NCBI GenBank assembly: GCA_017461245.1
Contig: JAFTYW010000055.1
Location: 1-64,000, forward strand
Direction: 5' to 3'
Origin: Oscillospiraceae bacterium
Lineage (GTDB): Bacteria; Bacillota; Clostridia; Oscillospirales; Ruminococcaceae
Length of the DNA: 64,000 bases
Shown here: piece after piece, positions 52,219-61,309 of the stretch
Layout: each line of letters starts with the position of its first letter
Position numbering within the stretch: the stretch's first letter is position 1
Notes under the pieces: generated by a model
Told to the model about the DNA's origin: nothing
Database searches by the model: none
Seen by the model: the letters and a program-made list of their open reading frames with translations, nothing else
Translations under genes and position numbers: made by a program

Positions 52219-53196
52219 TTATTCAGCTGTAGCAGTCTTAACCTTTGTAGCCTTGCTGAGAATGGAGTCGGGAATAGTGTAATTCTTTGCAACATCCTCG
52301 TTGATGATGATCTCAGCATCCTCGCCTGCAGCCTGGAACTCGATGTCGAGGTCAGCAACAGTAGCCTCGCCTTTGAGAATCTTAACAGCCATGGCAGCGG
52401 TCTGCTTGCCGAGCTCGTAGTAGTCAACAGCACCAACTGTTGCAAGTCCACCGGTGTTTACCATTCCGCTTTCGCCGCAAACAGTCATAACATTAGCAGC
52501 CTTGGCGGCGTCGCAGATGATGGGCATATTTGAAGCACATACGTTGTCAGTGGGGATCCAGCAAACATCGACCTGACCCTTCATGCCCTCAACTGTGGAC
52601 TGAAGCTCTGTAGCAGCAGTAACGGTGTACTCCTTATAAGGAATGTTGAGTTTGTCAGCAGCAGCCTTTGCAAGACCTGCCTGGAAAACAGAGTTTGCTT
52701 CGCTTGAGGTGTAGAGAATACCGAGGGTCTTCATATCGGGATCAAGCTCTTTAGCAAACTGAACCTGTCTTTCGATAGGACCGAGGTCGGAGGTACCCGA
52801 AACGTTGGGCCCGGGGCAGTCGCCGTCGGGATTGGTAACAGCGGTAACAAGAATGGGAATAGAGGTGGTCTTGTTTACAACTGCCTGAGCAGCGGGGGTT
52901 GCAATAGCAAGAATAAGGTCGCTGCCTGCGCTTACAAGCTGGTCAGCAATGGTAGCGCACTCGTCGGGCTTACCGGTTGCAACATTGTAGTTAAGCTCAA
53001 TGTTGCCTGCTTCTTCGCTGTATCCGGCCTCTTCAAGACCGTCAGCAAAGCCTTCGTAAGCAGCGTCAAGAGCAACGTGCTTTGTAAGCTGGAGAACACC
53101 GATTTTTAAAACGTCTTTTTTCTCGCCGCCGTTGCAGCCTGCAAATAAGCAACTGATCATTGTAGCAGCAAGGAGAATGCTAAGGATTTTTTTCAT
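52219..53196 (-). CDS. ABC transporter substrate-binding lipoprotein (TrpX-like)
   Basis: 325 aa from ATG 53196 (AAAGGAGCG upstream), with a lipoprotein signal peptide and lipobox L-F-A-G-C near residue 21. The mature part follows the ABC_sub_bind family: KIGVLQLTKHVALDAAYEGFADGLEEAGY (in words K-I-G-V-x-Q and H-x-A-L-D-A), then PILVTAVTNPDGDC and GGLATVGAVDYYELGKQTA. Relatives bind tryptophan or tyrosine; the true ligand is unknown. No T-box is seen upstream; instead a large inverted repeat is in the leader. Confidence 0.88.
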   Translation of the reverse strand: MKKILSILLAATMISCLFAGCNGGEKKDVLKIGVLQLTKHVALDAAYEGFADGLEEAGYSEEAGNIELNYNVATGKPDECATIADQLVSAGSDLILAIATPAAQAVVNKTTSIPILVTAVTNPDGDCPGPNVSGTSDLGPIERQVQFAKELDPDMKTLGILYTSSEANSVFQAGLAKAAADKLNIPYKEYTVTAATELQSTVEGMKGQVDVCWIPTDNVCASNMPIICDAAKAANVMTVCGESGMVNTGGLATVGAVDYYELGKQTAAMAVKILKGEATVADLDIEFQAAGEDAEIIINEDVAKNYTIPDSILSKATKVKTATAE

Positions 53197-53218
53197 AATT
53201 TTCGCTCCTTTTTTGTGT

Positions 53219-53255
53219 GACTTAAAAACGATAAACACTTTATCGCTTTAAAGTC
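53219..53255 (-). promoter_or_regulatory. 37-bp inverted repeat in the leader of the ABC importer operon
   Basis: GACTTAAAAACGATAAA (53219-53235) and TTTATCGCTTTAAAGTC (53239-53255) are inverted repeats with 15 of 17 positions matching, around CAC. The repeat lies between the likely transcription start (near 53267) and the start codon at 53196. It could be a repressor site or an mRNA hairpin; no T tract follows. Confidence 0.6.
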
Positions 53256-53273
53256 CTAAAATCTATATTCAAA

Positions 53274-53302
53274 AGTATACGCCGAAAACATTTACTTGTC
53301 AA
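53274..53302 (-). promoter_or_regulatory. Strong promoter of the ABC importer operon
   Basis: On the minus strand a perfect -35 TTGACA (53302-53297), 17-bp spacer, -10 TATACT (53279-53274). Confidence 0.75.
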
Positions 53303-53549
53303 TATGTTTTTATTAAAAAATTGACTTTTTTTTCATTTAATTTAAAGAAAATGGGGAAATTATTCAATTATTCATAAATATTTGAAAAAATATCCAGTAA
53401 AGAAAAAAGCAGAATAGGGTAGAAAAATAATTTAATATGTGTTATAATGTATATAACTTGTTTTTTGTGAAACTGTAAACGGAATATAAATCAGAAAATC
53501 TACATAGAAATTATAGACAAGCCTTAAAAATAGGAGAGGTAACTTGACT
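53303..53549 (+). promoter_or_regulatory. Divergent intergenic region with extended -10 promoter for the GHL10 gene
   Basis: The 247-nt stretch is AT rich. The one clear signal on the plus strand is TGTTATAAT (53440-53448), an extended -10, about 100 nt before the gene. No other feature is seen. Confidence 0.45.
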
Positions 53550-55187
53550 ATGAAAATTAAAGCAACAGCTTTTTTGCTCGCAGTCCTTTGCATCCTTGGT
53601 GTCCTGTCAGCTTGCGGCGGCGATAAAATGGGCAGCATAAGCTCGGGGGTTACAGAGTCTGAGCAGCTTGTGATAGGAACAACAAGCGACTTTGATAACG
53701 AATATCCCGATTATAATGAAAGTCTGAGCTTTTCTGATATTTCGGCTGAGCTTGAGTCTTTTGTTCCGTCATCAGAGATAAGCTCAAAAGAGCCATCGTC
53801 ATCAAAAGAGCCGAGTTCAACCTCATCAAAACAAAGCTCTACTTCTTCAAAACAAAGCTCTGTGGTTGTTACAACATCCTCTGTGGTTGTTACAACATCC
53901 TCTGTGCAATCGTCCTCGCAAAGTTCCTCTCAGCAGACCACAACAACTCCTTCGACCTCATCCACTGTGTCAAGCTCTGGTAGCAATAAAACTGTAAATT
54001 ACGATACAGTTAAGGCAGTATGGATCTCATATATTGATTTTGCAGGTATAATGACAAAGAGGAATGAGAGCTCGTTTCGAGCCAACTTTGAAAATGTCTG
54101 TAAAAATGCAGTCGATTTCGGTCTTAATACTCTGATTTGCCAAATTCGTGCGTTTGGCGACGCGGCTTACCCGTCGGAATATTTTGCCTGGTCGCAGATG
54201 GTTTCGGGTGTCGGCAAAGATCCAGGGTATGATCCGCTTAAAATTATGGTTGAGCTTGCCCATAAATACAATCTGTCTTTTCATGCTTGGATAAATCCCT
54301 TTAGAACTTTTTTAAACACTCAGGTTTCAAGCGTTCCGTCAGACACAATCTTTATGAAATGGTATAACGATAGCTCTAAAAAAGGCAGATATATAGTAAA
54401 TGTAAGTGACCGCTGGTACTATAACCCGGGTGAGCCTGAGGTCAGAGAACTTATAATAAACGGCGTTAATGAAATTCTGAATAATTATAATGTTGACGGA
54501 ATTCATTTTGACGATTATTTTTATCCGACAACTGACGCTTCCTTTGATAGCGCAACATTCTCGCAGTATGGCGGTGGTAAAGCGCTTGCTGATTTCAGAA
54601 AAAGCTGTGTCAGTAGCCTTGTTAAGAGTGTTTACGATGCGGTTAAAAAGAAAAATTCAAATATCGTTTTCGGCATCAGCCCCGACGCAAATGTTGATAA
54701 CGATATGAATAAGCTTTACGCCGATGTAAAGCTCTGGTGCTCGAGCAACGGATATATAGACTATATCTGTCCACAGAACTACTATAACTATGATAGCGAA
54801 TCTACAAGCTTTTCAAAGGCATTAAGCACCTGGAACAGTATGGTTACCGCGTCAAATGTTAAGCTTATGGTAGGTCTTGCGCCGTATAAGATAGGATATA
54901 AGGAAGATTATTGGGCCTGCACAAGCAAAAACCGCGAAAAGCACAGGCTTGATCCTGAGGGCTGCGGCGCTTACGGCTGGCAGACTAAGGACACAGCATC
55001 AAGCAACATTTTGGCTCGCCAATGTGCAGATAGCCTTTCGCTTAAAAAGTGCGGCGGAGTGTTTTTGTATAGCTATCAGTATGTATTTAATGTAGACGGA
55101 TATTTCTCAAATTCAGACGACTATGTCGAGAATGCGGTATCTCAGGCAAAAAACGAAATGCAAAAGCTTAAAGAGGCTTTAAAGTAA
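53550..55187 (+). CDS. GHL10-family glycoside hydrolase lipoprotein
   Basis: 545 aa. A lipoprotein signal with lipobox L-S-A-C (near residue 22) is followed by a Ser/Thr-rich linker to residue ~148, expanded by 21-bp tandem repeats. The GHL10 domain (PF02638) starts at KAVWISYIDF and shows ICQIRAFGDAAYPSE, FHAWINPFR, VDGIHFDDYFYPT and CPQNYYNY. E. coli DigH of this family cuts glycan strands stripped of peptides. The start is ATG 53550 or TTG 53544; both fit GGAGAGGT. The next gene encodes an amidase, which would make such stripped strands. Confidence 0.87.
   Translation: MKIKATAFLLAVLCILGVLSACGGDKMGSISSGVTESEQLVIGTTSDFDNEYPDYNESLSFSDISAELESFVPSSEISSKEPSSSKEPSSTSSKQSSTSSKQSSVVVTTSSVVVTTSSVQSSSQSSSQQTTTTPSTSSTVSSSGSNKTVNYDTVKAVWISYIDFAGIMTKRNESSFRANFENVCKNAVDFGLNTLICQIRAFGDAAYPSEYFAWSQMVSGVGKDPGYDPLKIMVELAHKYNLSFHAWINPFRTFLNTQVSSVPSDTIFMKWYNDSSKKGRYIVNVSDRWYYNPGEPEVRELIINGVNEILNNYNVDGIHFDDYFYPTTDASFDSATFSQYGGGKALADFRKSCVSSLVKSVYDAVKKKNSNIVFGISPDANVDNDMNKLYADVKLWCSSNGYIDYICPQNYYNYDSESTSFSKALSTWNSMVTASNVKLMVGLAPYKIGYKEDYWACTSKNREKHRLDPEGCGAYGWQTKDTASSNILARQCADSLSLKKCGGVFLYSYQYVFNVDGYFSNSDDYVENAVSQAKNEMQKLKEALK
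53826..53901 (+). repeat. 21-bp tandem repeats in the linker of the GHL10 lipoprotein
   Basis: CTGTGGTTGTTACAACATCC plus T occurs twice head to tail (53860-53880, 53881-53901), exact. Just before, TCAAAACAAAGCTCT recurs with the same 21-bp period (53826 and 53847). Both keep the frame and lengthen the Ser/Thr-rich linker. Confidence 0.85.
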
Positions 55188-55208
55188 TATAAAAGGATGT
55201 AAAAAAAG

Positions 55209-58200
55209 ATGAGGATTATTAAAAAAGGTATTTCAGACGGAAAGCTTGCGGCCATAATTGCAGGCATTTTCTCGGCGGCGGCAGTTATTGGAGTTGCAGC
55301 GGCGCTTATCGTTCGCTTTTCGTCGCCAAATGCGAATAATTCGTTGCCTAGTTCGTCTATCCCCGAGAAAGAAATAACCTCATCCTCAGTAGCTCAAACC
55401 GAAAGTGAAATATCTTCTGATACAGTTATTTACGAAACCGACGAGGGAACAAACTTTGATGTTCCCGAAGAACTTAGAGCGGTTTACTTAAAACCGGGGC
55501 AGGATTTTCTTTTAAAGAATACCGATAGCGCTGAAACGATCAAAAAGCAGATCGACACGGCGCTTAGTTCGGTTGAAAAGCTTAAGTTTAACAGCGTTGT
55601 TATCTTTACAAGCACTACATACGGCGTTATTTTTGAGGATAGCGAGCTAAAAGCCGTAAACGCCGATTTTGATATTCTCAAGTATGCCTTGGAGGCTGCT
55701 AAGAGTAAAAAAATATACACATACGTTGTATATCCCGTTTTTGCCGATGAAAAGGACGGAAAGATAACCGAGATATCTGATTTTTCGGTAGCTACAACCG
55801 AAAAAACAACAAAAAGGGCAGAGGCCTTTGCTAAAAAATATCAGCCTTCCGCAATAATATTTGATGACTATACCGTTTCTCTCAGCGACAGCATGAAAGC
55901 CTTTGTTGAGGCTAATGCAAACGGCAGAGATACCGGTGATTTCCTGCGTGCAAATGTTACCGAGAATATTCGCTTTGCAAGAAATGCTGTAAGGCAGAAC
56001 AACAAGGTTTCCCAGATAGGCCTTTTAGCAAGCAGCGTTTGGGCAAACAATACCACCAACCAAAAGGGTAGCAAGACCTCAGCGAGCTATGAGAGCTTTG
56101 TAGACGGATATGCCGATACAAGAGATTTTGTTTTAAATGAGAAATTCAACTTTGTAATGGTCGAAAATCTGATGCCTACCGATAGCGTCAACACTAATTT
56201 TAAGGTCATAGCAGATTGGTGGACGACCCTTTGCTCGCAGGCAGATATTGCATTTTACAACATTCACGCCTCAAGCAAGCTTCTAGTCGGCCCCGGTGAG
56301 TTTGCAAGCCCCGACCAGCTTATCCGTCAGGTGAGTCAGCTTAAAGGCTTAAAGACCTACCTTGGCAGCGTTTTTGACTCGCTTTCCTCGCTCGTAGCGG
56401 ATAAAGAGGGAAGCACGACTTTGCTCTTAAAATACTTTGACAATCAGATCAAGGACACACTTGTTTTCAGCAAACTTAAAATGTCCAGCCCTACCTCAAA
56501 TAATATTACAACATATGACAGCACAATTATTTTTGCGGGTGCAACTGATCCCAATTTTAAAACTACCTTTAACGGTCAAAACATTGAAGTGACTGAAAAG
56601 GGATATTTCTCGCTCGATGCTGCACTCGAGATCGGCACAAACACCTTTAAAATAAGCCATAAGGGCGCAACAGTTACATATACAGTTTTAAGAAAGGTCA
56701 AGCTCTTAGAGAGCATTACCCCCACAGGAACCCTTGAGGTCGACGGTGAAACCAACATAACCATCTCTGCAAAGGCGTTTGCAGGATCTACTGTTACCGC
56801 TAAAATCAATGGTGCAACGGTTACATTAAAGGAGCAAAAGGCAGAGGACGTTTCGGAAGAAACAGTAAATTCAAACTATGTAAATTTCGAGGGTGCATAT
56901 AAAGTTCCCGCCGCTATCGAAACTGTTCAGAGCCTCGGCGCAATAACTGTAACTGCATCTTGGCAGGGCTACAGCGAGAGCTTGACAGGCGCAAGCGTAA
57001 AGGTTTACGCAAAACCCAAACCTGTTGGGCAGGTACTTCCTGCAATACAGATAACCGAGCAGTATGCCGAAACCTTCCCGACAGACAGACTTAACGACCA
57101 GTCCCAGCCCAACTGCTATCCGCTTCCTGCAGGAACGGTTGACTTTGTTGTCGGTAATGAATTAACCTTTACAAATTCTGACGGAACCTTTAAGTATTAC
57201 AAGCTTATGTCTGGCCACAGAATTTACTCAAAGGATACCAAATCGTTAGGTCAGATTGAAAAGAAAAATAACAAGATATCGTCTGTGACCCTTGATTATG
57301 ACGGAAGATTTTTAAATCTCTTGGTTGACAATAGCTGGAGCGTTCCTTTTAAATATCTTGAATCTCCCATAACTTATTCTTCGGAATACGAGATAAAGGG
57401 CGATTATAGCATAACGACCATAACCTATCGAATTTTCTATACCGATGAGATAGACTTAAGTAAGGTAACTATGGATGCAAATCCGATGGTCAGTAAGGTT
57501 GAGTGTGTTTTGAACACAGTAACTGTTGACTCGGTAGAGATTCCTGTTTGCGATATTGTTTTGACCCTTAAAACCCCAGGCGGCTTCTTTGGTGCAACTC
57601 CGTCCTATAAAAATGATAATAAAACTCTGGACATAAGGCTTAACCTTGCTGCACCTATGCAAAAGGCAGACAACGCCTATGGATATACCTTAAAGGGTGC
57701 CGTCATTATAGTTGATGCAGGTCACAATAAGACAAGCCCCGGTGCACCCGGAAGTCTTATGGATAGTACAACGGGAAAATATCTCTATCCAGAGTATCTT
57801 ATGAATCAGATGATAAGGGAAAAGGTTGTTCCTATTTTAAAGAGCCTTGGCGCAACCGTTATCACAATAGATAATGAAAGATTGCCAACTGCGGCGCAAA
57901 GGTTTGAGTATTTCCAGTCGGTAGATCCGCATCTTATGTTGTGCATTCATCATAATGGCTCCACAAGCTCCTATGCAAGAGGTGCTGTAGGAACATATTT
58001 CAACTCATATTCTCAGCTTCTGTGTAAGAGCATTATGCAGAGCGTTTGCGGAAATTATATTAATAATGATTCAAATCGTAGTAAGGATTATTATTTTAGC
58101 CGACTTAAAATGACTCGTGAGCAATATTATCCTTCAATGCTTATCGAGTGCGGCTTTGTTTCAAATCCTGAGGAGCATGAGCAGCTTATAAAGCCTGAAA

Positions 58201-58595
58201 ACCAGCAGAAAATCGCAGAACAAATGGTTAAAGGCCTTATAAAGTATTTTGTGAAAACAGGCTCATTAAATTATGCAGACCTTGACATTCCCGAGGATAA
58301 CACAGGCTCATCAAAGCCTACCGTAACCCCCTCAGAGCCTGCTGTAAATCCCTCAGAGCCCTCTGATAGTAGCGAGGTTTCTTCGTCTGAAATTGAATCA
58401 AGCGAAATTGCATCAAGTGAAATTGCTTCAAGCGAAATTGCAACGAGCGAAATTGCAACGAGTGAAATTGCAACGAGCGAAATTGCAACGAGTGAAATTG
58501 CAACGAGCGAAATTGCAACGAGCGAAATTGCTTCAAGTGAAATTGCAACGAGCGAAATTGTGGCATACTTAGAACCAGAAAAACAACTTGTGTAG
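55209..58595 (+). CDS. GHL10-like / N-acetylmuramoyl-L-alanine amidase fusion with SEIAT repeats
   Basis: 1128 aa. An N-terminal membrane helix (about 13-38) and short linker lead to a degenerate GHL10-like barrel (~80-420: RAVYLKPGQDF, YTYVVYPVF, PSAIIFDDYTV). Ig-like beta domains and a substrate-like domain (~440-820) follow. The amidase_3 domain (~833-1030) has zinc ligands His839 in VDAGHNK, a Glu in the YPEYLMN region, and His in CIHHNG; the catalytic Glu is in LIECGFVSN. The C-terminus has 11-12 SEI-A-T/S pentapeptides. It splits stem peptides from glycan strands at the cell surface. Confidence 0.85.
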   Translation: MRIIKKGISDGKLAAIIAGIFSAAAVIGVAAALIVRFSSPNANNSLPSSSIPEKEITSSSVAQTESEISSDTVIYETDEGTNFDVPEELRAVYLKPGQDFLLKNTDSAETIKKQIDTALSSVEKLKFNSVVIFTSTTYGVIFEDSELKAVNADFDILKYALEAAKSKKIYTYVVYPVFADEKDGKITEISDFSVATTEKTTKRAEAFAKKYQPSAIIFDDYTVSLSDSMKAFVEANANGRDTGDFLRANVTENIRFARNAVRQNNKVSQIGLLASSVWANNTTNQKGSKTSASYESFVDGYADTRDFVLNEKFNFVMVENLMPTDSVNTNFKVIADWWTTLCSQADIAFYNIHASSKLLVGPGEFASPDQLIRQVSQLKGLKTYLGSVFDSLSSLVADKEGSTTLLLKYFDNQIKDTLVFSKLKMSSPTSNNITTYDSTIIFAGATDPNFKTTFNGQNIEVTEKGYFSLDAALEIGTNTFKISHKGATVTYTVLRKVKLLESITPTGTLEVDGETNITISAKAFAGSTVTAKINGATVTLKEQKAEDVSEETVNSNYVNFEGAYKVPAAIETVQSLGAITVTASWQGYSESLTGASVKVYAKPKPVGQVLPAIQITEQYAETFPTDRLNDQSQPNCYPLPAGTVDFVVGNELTFTNSDGTFKYYKLMSGHRIYSKDTKSLGQIEKKNNKISSVTLDYDGRFLNLLVDNSWSVPFKYLESPITYSSEYEIKGDYSITTITYRIFYTDEIDLSKVTMDANPMVSKVECVLNTVTVDSVEIPVCDIVLTLKTPGGFFGATPSYKNDNKTLDIRLNLAAPMQKADNAYGYTLKGAVIIVDAGHNKTSPGAPGSLMDSTTGKYLYPEYLMNQMIREKVVPILKSLGATVITIDNERLPTAAQRFEYFQSVDPHLMLCIHHNGSTSSYARGAVGTYFNSYSQLLCKSIMQSVCGNYINNDSNRSKDYYFSRLKMTREQYYPSMLIECGFVSNPEEHEQLIKPENQQKIAEQMVKGLIKYFVKTGSLNYADLDIPEDNTGSSKPTVTPSEPAVNPSEPSDSSEVSSSEIESSEIASSEIASSEIATSEIATSEIATSEIATSEIATSEIATSEIASSEIATSEIVAYLEPEKQLV
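58389..58565 (+). repeat. 15-bp tandem repeat encoding S-E-I-A-T/S
   Basis: Twelve units start with GAAATTG at 58389, 58404, 58419 and so on every 15 bp to 58554. The Ser codon alternates AGC/AGT in part, showing a 30-bp higher-order unit. The units are nearly identical at the DNA level, so copy number probably changes by slippage without loss of frame. Confidence 0.9.
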
Positions 58596-58597
58596 AC

Positions 58598-58978
58598 CTA
58601 AAAAATATTTTCAAAAAGCGGCGCTTCTTTTTCCCAGATGTGATTAAGAAGCGCTGTTATTTTTTTAAGCTCGGCACGCGCTTCGGGCATTTCCTCGGCT
58701 TTAAGATATTGCTCTAAAACCTCTGCCTGAAACGAAATTTCCTCTAAATCGCTTTTCTGAACTATATACATCAAGATCTTTTCGTCCTTTTCAAAGCCTT
58801 TATTAAACTTTTCAAGGCTTTTCTTTGCGCCATCAATGTTATCATTTACAAGCTGCGAATAGGTTTTGTCAAGCAGGGTTTCATATCTATCCTTTATATT
58901 TTTTATATATAGCAGGCTGAAAATGCAAGCTAAGATTGTAACAGTTATAATGACAACCGAAAGGGGAAATCTTTTCAT
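58598..58978 (-). CDS. DUF4363 family protein
   Basis: 126 aa with one N-terminal membrane helix (about 7-25) and a helical extracytoplasmic part rich in Glu and Lys (LEKFNKGFEKDEKILMYIV). The pattern fits DUF4363, which is often coded next to DUF421/YetF genes, as here: it starts 2 nt after the YetF gene. Function unknown. It is convergent with the amidase gene with only 2 nt between the stop codons and no visible terminator. Confidence 0.75.
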   Translation of the reverse strand: MKRFPLSVVIITVTILACIFSLLYIKNIKDRYETLLDKTYSQLVNDNIDGAKKSLEKFNKGFEKDEKILMYIVQKSDLEEISFQAEVLEQYLKAEEMPEARAELKKITALLNHIWEKEAPLFENIF

Positions 58979-58980
58979 TT

Positions 58981-59652
58981 TTATTCCTTTTCAACAATAG
59001 TGAATTTTCCGTTCTTGTCACATATCATGACAAGAACATTTTTTATGTCTGTTTTGTTTTTCTTAAGCGCTTTGTAAACAAATTTTTCTGTTTTGCTGCT
59101 GTAGTTAAGACCGTCGCGGTTAAACTTGCCGTTGTTTACAACAATAAAGGAGGGCACGCTTGTTTTGTCCTCAGTTTTTCCAATGTCGCCGTTTTGCACC
59201 TCTTGGTATTTGTACTTTTTAAAAACACTCAGCTCGCCCGTTGTTTCAACTATCGCGCAGTCCACCTCGGTAAAATCAAAAACATTGTTGAGCCGCAACT
59301 CTTCAACCAAGTCGTCAACCGAAAAGCGCAGTTCCTTCATGACCTTTTGGTCTATCTTGCCGTCGCGGATTATAACCTGCGGGCTGCCGCAGATAGTCTT
59401 TCGCAGAAAAGGGGAGTTTTTGAGTATATAAGAAGTAAAAACCTCAAGACAAACGAGGGTAATGATAGGAATAATACCGATAGTCAGCGGCAGCGAACGG
59501 TCCTCCATAGGCTGAGATGCAAGGTTTGAAATAAGCATTGTAACAACAAGCTCTGAGGGCTGCAATTCGCCAACCTGCCGTCTGCCCATTATCCTTACCG
59601 AAATTATAATTATCACATATAAAATAAGTGTGCGGATCAAGACTATTGACAT
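58981..59652 (-). CDS. YetF/DUF421 family membrane protein
   Basis: 223 aa. Three N-terminal helices (about 4-25, 37-50, 58-75) with the family hallmark RIMGRRQVGELQPSELVVTMLISN, in words G-R-R-Q-V-G-E-L-x-P-x-E-L, then a cytoplasmic YetF domain with QVIIRDGKID, RFSVDDLVEELRLNNVFD and VDCAIVETTGELSVF. Members occur in spore formers and one relative affects spore germination-related membranes, but the biochemical role is unknown. It is divergent from gerKA. Confidence 0.87.
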   Translation of the reverse strand: MSIVLIRTLILYVIIIISVRIMGRRQVGELQPSELVVTMLISNLASQPMEDRSLPLTIGIIPIITLVCLEVFTSYILKNSPFLRKTICGSPQVIIRDGKIDQKVMKELRFSVDDLVEELRLNNVFDFTEVDCAIVETTGELSVFKKYKYQEVQNGDIGKTEDKTSVPSFIVVNNGKFNRDGLNYSSKTEKFVYKALKKNKTDIKNVLVMICDKNGKFTIVEKE

Positions 59653-59764
59653 ATATTTACTCCCACGCGTTTTTTCTATTGTTTTCTTAATTTGCTTTGA
59701 ATATGTATAGGAACATTGAGAAAAAATAACAAGGAAAATGTTAAAAAATTCAGGGAGAAAAGCA

Positions 59765-61309
59765 ATGTTTGATGATATAAAGAGAAAGCTCGATTATGTT
59801 TTAAACGATAAAAGAAACCCTCAAAATAGCTCCAAAACCCCGCTTACAAGCTCTCTTACCGAAAATATGATTATACTGCGAAAGCTCTTTCCAAACTCGA
59901 TGGACCTAAATAACCGCGAGCTTGAGGTTGGAAAAACAAAGGTCCAGCTTATTTCCTGTGAGGGAATGATTAGTATGGATAGGCTTATCCATGGCGCTAT
60001 TGAACCTCTTAACGAGTTTTCAAGGGACAAAGACCCGACCTCACAGGAGGTAGTAGACTTTATTTTAAATAAAAGCATAATGTCGCAGGAGCAAAAACAG
60101 ATTTTTTCTTTTGAAGAGCTACTTCAGTTTATAATGGCAGGCTTTGTCGCAATCCTTATTGATGGCGAGGCTATGGGCGTTGTAATCGGTATGCAGGGGT
60201 TTAACTTCCGTAGTATATCAGAGCCTACAAACGAGGTAAACGAACTCGGCTCAAAGGAAGCCTTTGTCGAGGCAATAAGAATAAACCTAAGTATGATAAG
60301 GCGCCGCCTAAAATCTCCTAATCTTAGGTTTGAGCCAATAAACGTCGGGACAGAGAGCAAGACTGATGTCTGCCTTATATATCTTGCCGACAGGGTTTCT
60401 CACAAGGCACTTAAAGAGGTACGAAAAAAGGTCTCCCGCATAAACCTCGATATGATACTTGATTCAAGCTATGTCCGTCCATATTTGGAAAACCATCCAT
60501 TTTCGCTTTTTTCGTCGGTTGGAACTACCGAGCGCCCCGACACACTTTGCGGAAAGATAAATGAGGGCAGAATAGCTCTGCTTGTAGACGGCTCGCCTTA
60601 TGCGCTTATAGTGCCGTTTCTATTCAGCGAAAACTTCAAAAGTTTTGATGATTACGCACACAGACCTTATTTTGCAACTTTTGTAAGAATTTTAAAATAT
60701 CTTTCGTTTTATATTTCCTTTTTGCTGCCGGGGGGCTATGTCGCTGTTTCAACCTTTCACCCCGAGCTTTTGCCACACGCGCTACTCTTTAGCGTTGCCG
60801 CCGCCGAGGAAACAACCCCGTTTTCGCTTATGCTTGAGGCGCTTTTTATCTACCTTGTATTTGAAATAATGCGCGAAGCGGGTATAAGACTGCCAAGCGC
60901 AGTAGGCCACACAATCGGCATAGTCGGTGCGCTTGTAATAGGCGATGCCGCAGTTAATGCGGGGCTTATAGGCGCGCCTATGGTAATGGTGGTTGCAATA
61001 ACCGCTATCTGCGCCTTTTCTATTCCTCAGCTTTACGAGCCCATTATGCTCCTTAGATTTCTCTTTATAATTTTGGGCGGTATTTCAGGGCTTTTTGGTA
61101 TTGCTTTGGGAAGTGTATGTGTGAGTGCAAAGATATGCTCAATGAATAGCCTTCACATTCCAATGACAGCGCCGCTCTCGCCCCTTGATTATCGCTGGCT
61201 TTCGGATAGTGTTTTGTTTGCGGGAATAAGAAAGATAGCAGGAAAAGGGCTTAAGATCCAGAACGTAACAGGCTCTGAAATAAAGGACGGGGAAGGTGAA
61301 GACGATTGA
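59765..61309 (+). CDS. gerKA: Spore germination protein GerKA (GerA family, A subunit)
   Basis: 514 aa. A large N-terminal soluble region (1-~300) is followed by about five membrane helices and a short hydrophilic end. LPGGYVAVSTFHPELLPH, MREAGIRLPSAVGHTIGIVGALVIGDAAV and DYRWLSDS are GerA signatures. It forms the germinant receptor in the inner spore membrane with KB and KC. ATG 59765 has AGGGAGA upstream; ATG 59738 is rejected. Confidence 0.92.
   Translation: MFDDIKRKLDYVLNDKRNPQNSSKTPLTSSLTENMIILRKLFPNSMDLNNRELEVGKTKVQLISCEGMISMDRLIHGAIEPLNEFSRDKDPTSQEVVDFILNKSIMSQEQKQIFSFEELLQFIMAGFVAILIDGEAMGVVIGMQGFNFRSISEPTNEVNELGSKEAFVEAIRINLSMIRRRLKSPNLRFEPINVGTESKTDVCLIYLADRVSHKALKEVRKKVSRINLDMILDSSYVRPYLENHPFSLFSSVGTTERPDTLCGKINEGRIALLVDGSPYALIVPFLFSENFKSFDDYAHRPYFATFVRILKYLSFYISFLLPGGYVAVSTFHPELLPHALLFSVAAAEETTPFSLMLEALFIYLVFEIMREAGIRLPSAVGHTIGIVGALVIGDAAVNAGLIGAPMVMVVAITAICAFSIPQLYEPIMLLRFLFIILGGISGLFGIALGSVCVSAKICSMNSLHIPMTAPLSPLDYRWLSDSVLFAGIRKIAGKGLKIQNVTGSEIKDGEGEDD

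Noticed and set aside
53197..53302. T-box or riboswitch in the leader of the TrpX-like operon
   Set aside because: The leader is only about 70 nt and lacks the T-box sequence and a terminator; only the inverted repeat is present.
58389..58565. Regular repeats that could suggest a CRISPR array
   Set aside because: Units are 15 bp without spacers and encode an in-frame peptide. No cas genes are seen in the window.
58318..58614. 98-codon minus-strand frame with Q-F-R-S-L repeats
   Set aside because: It is the antisense reading of the SEIAT repeat; no start site and no homology expected.
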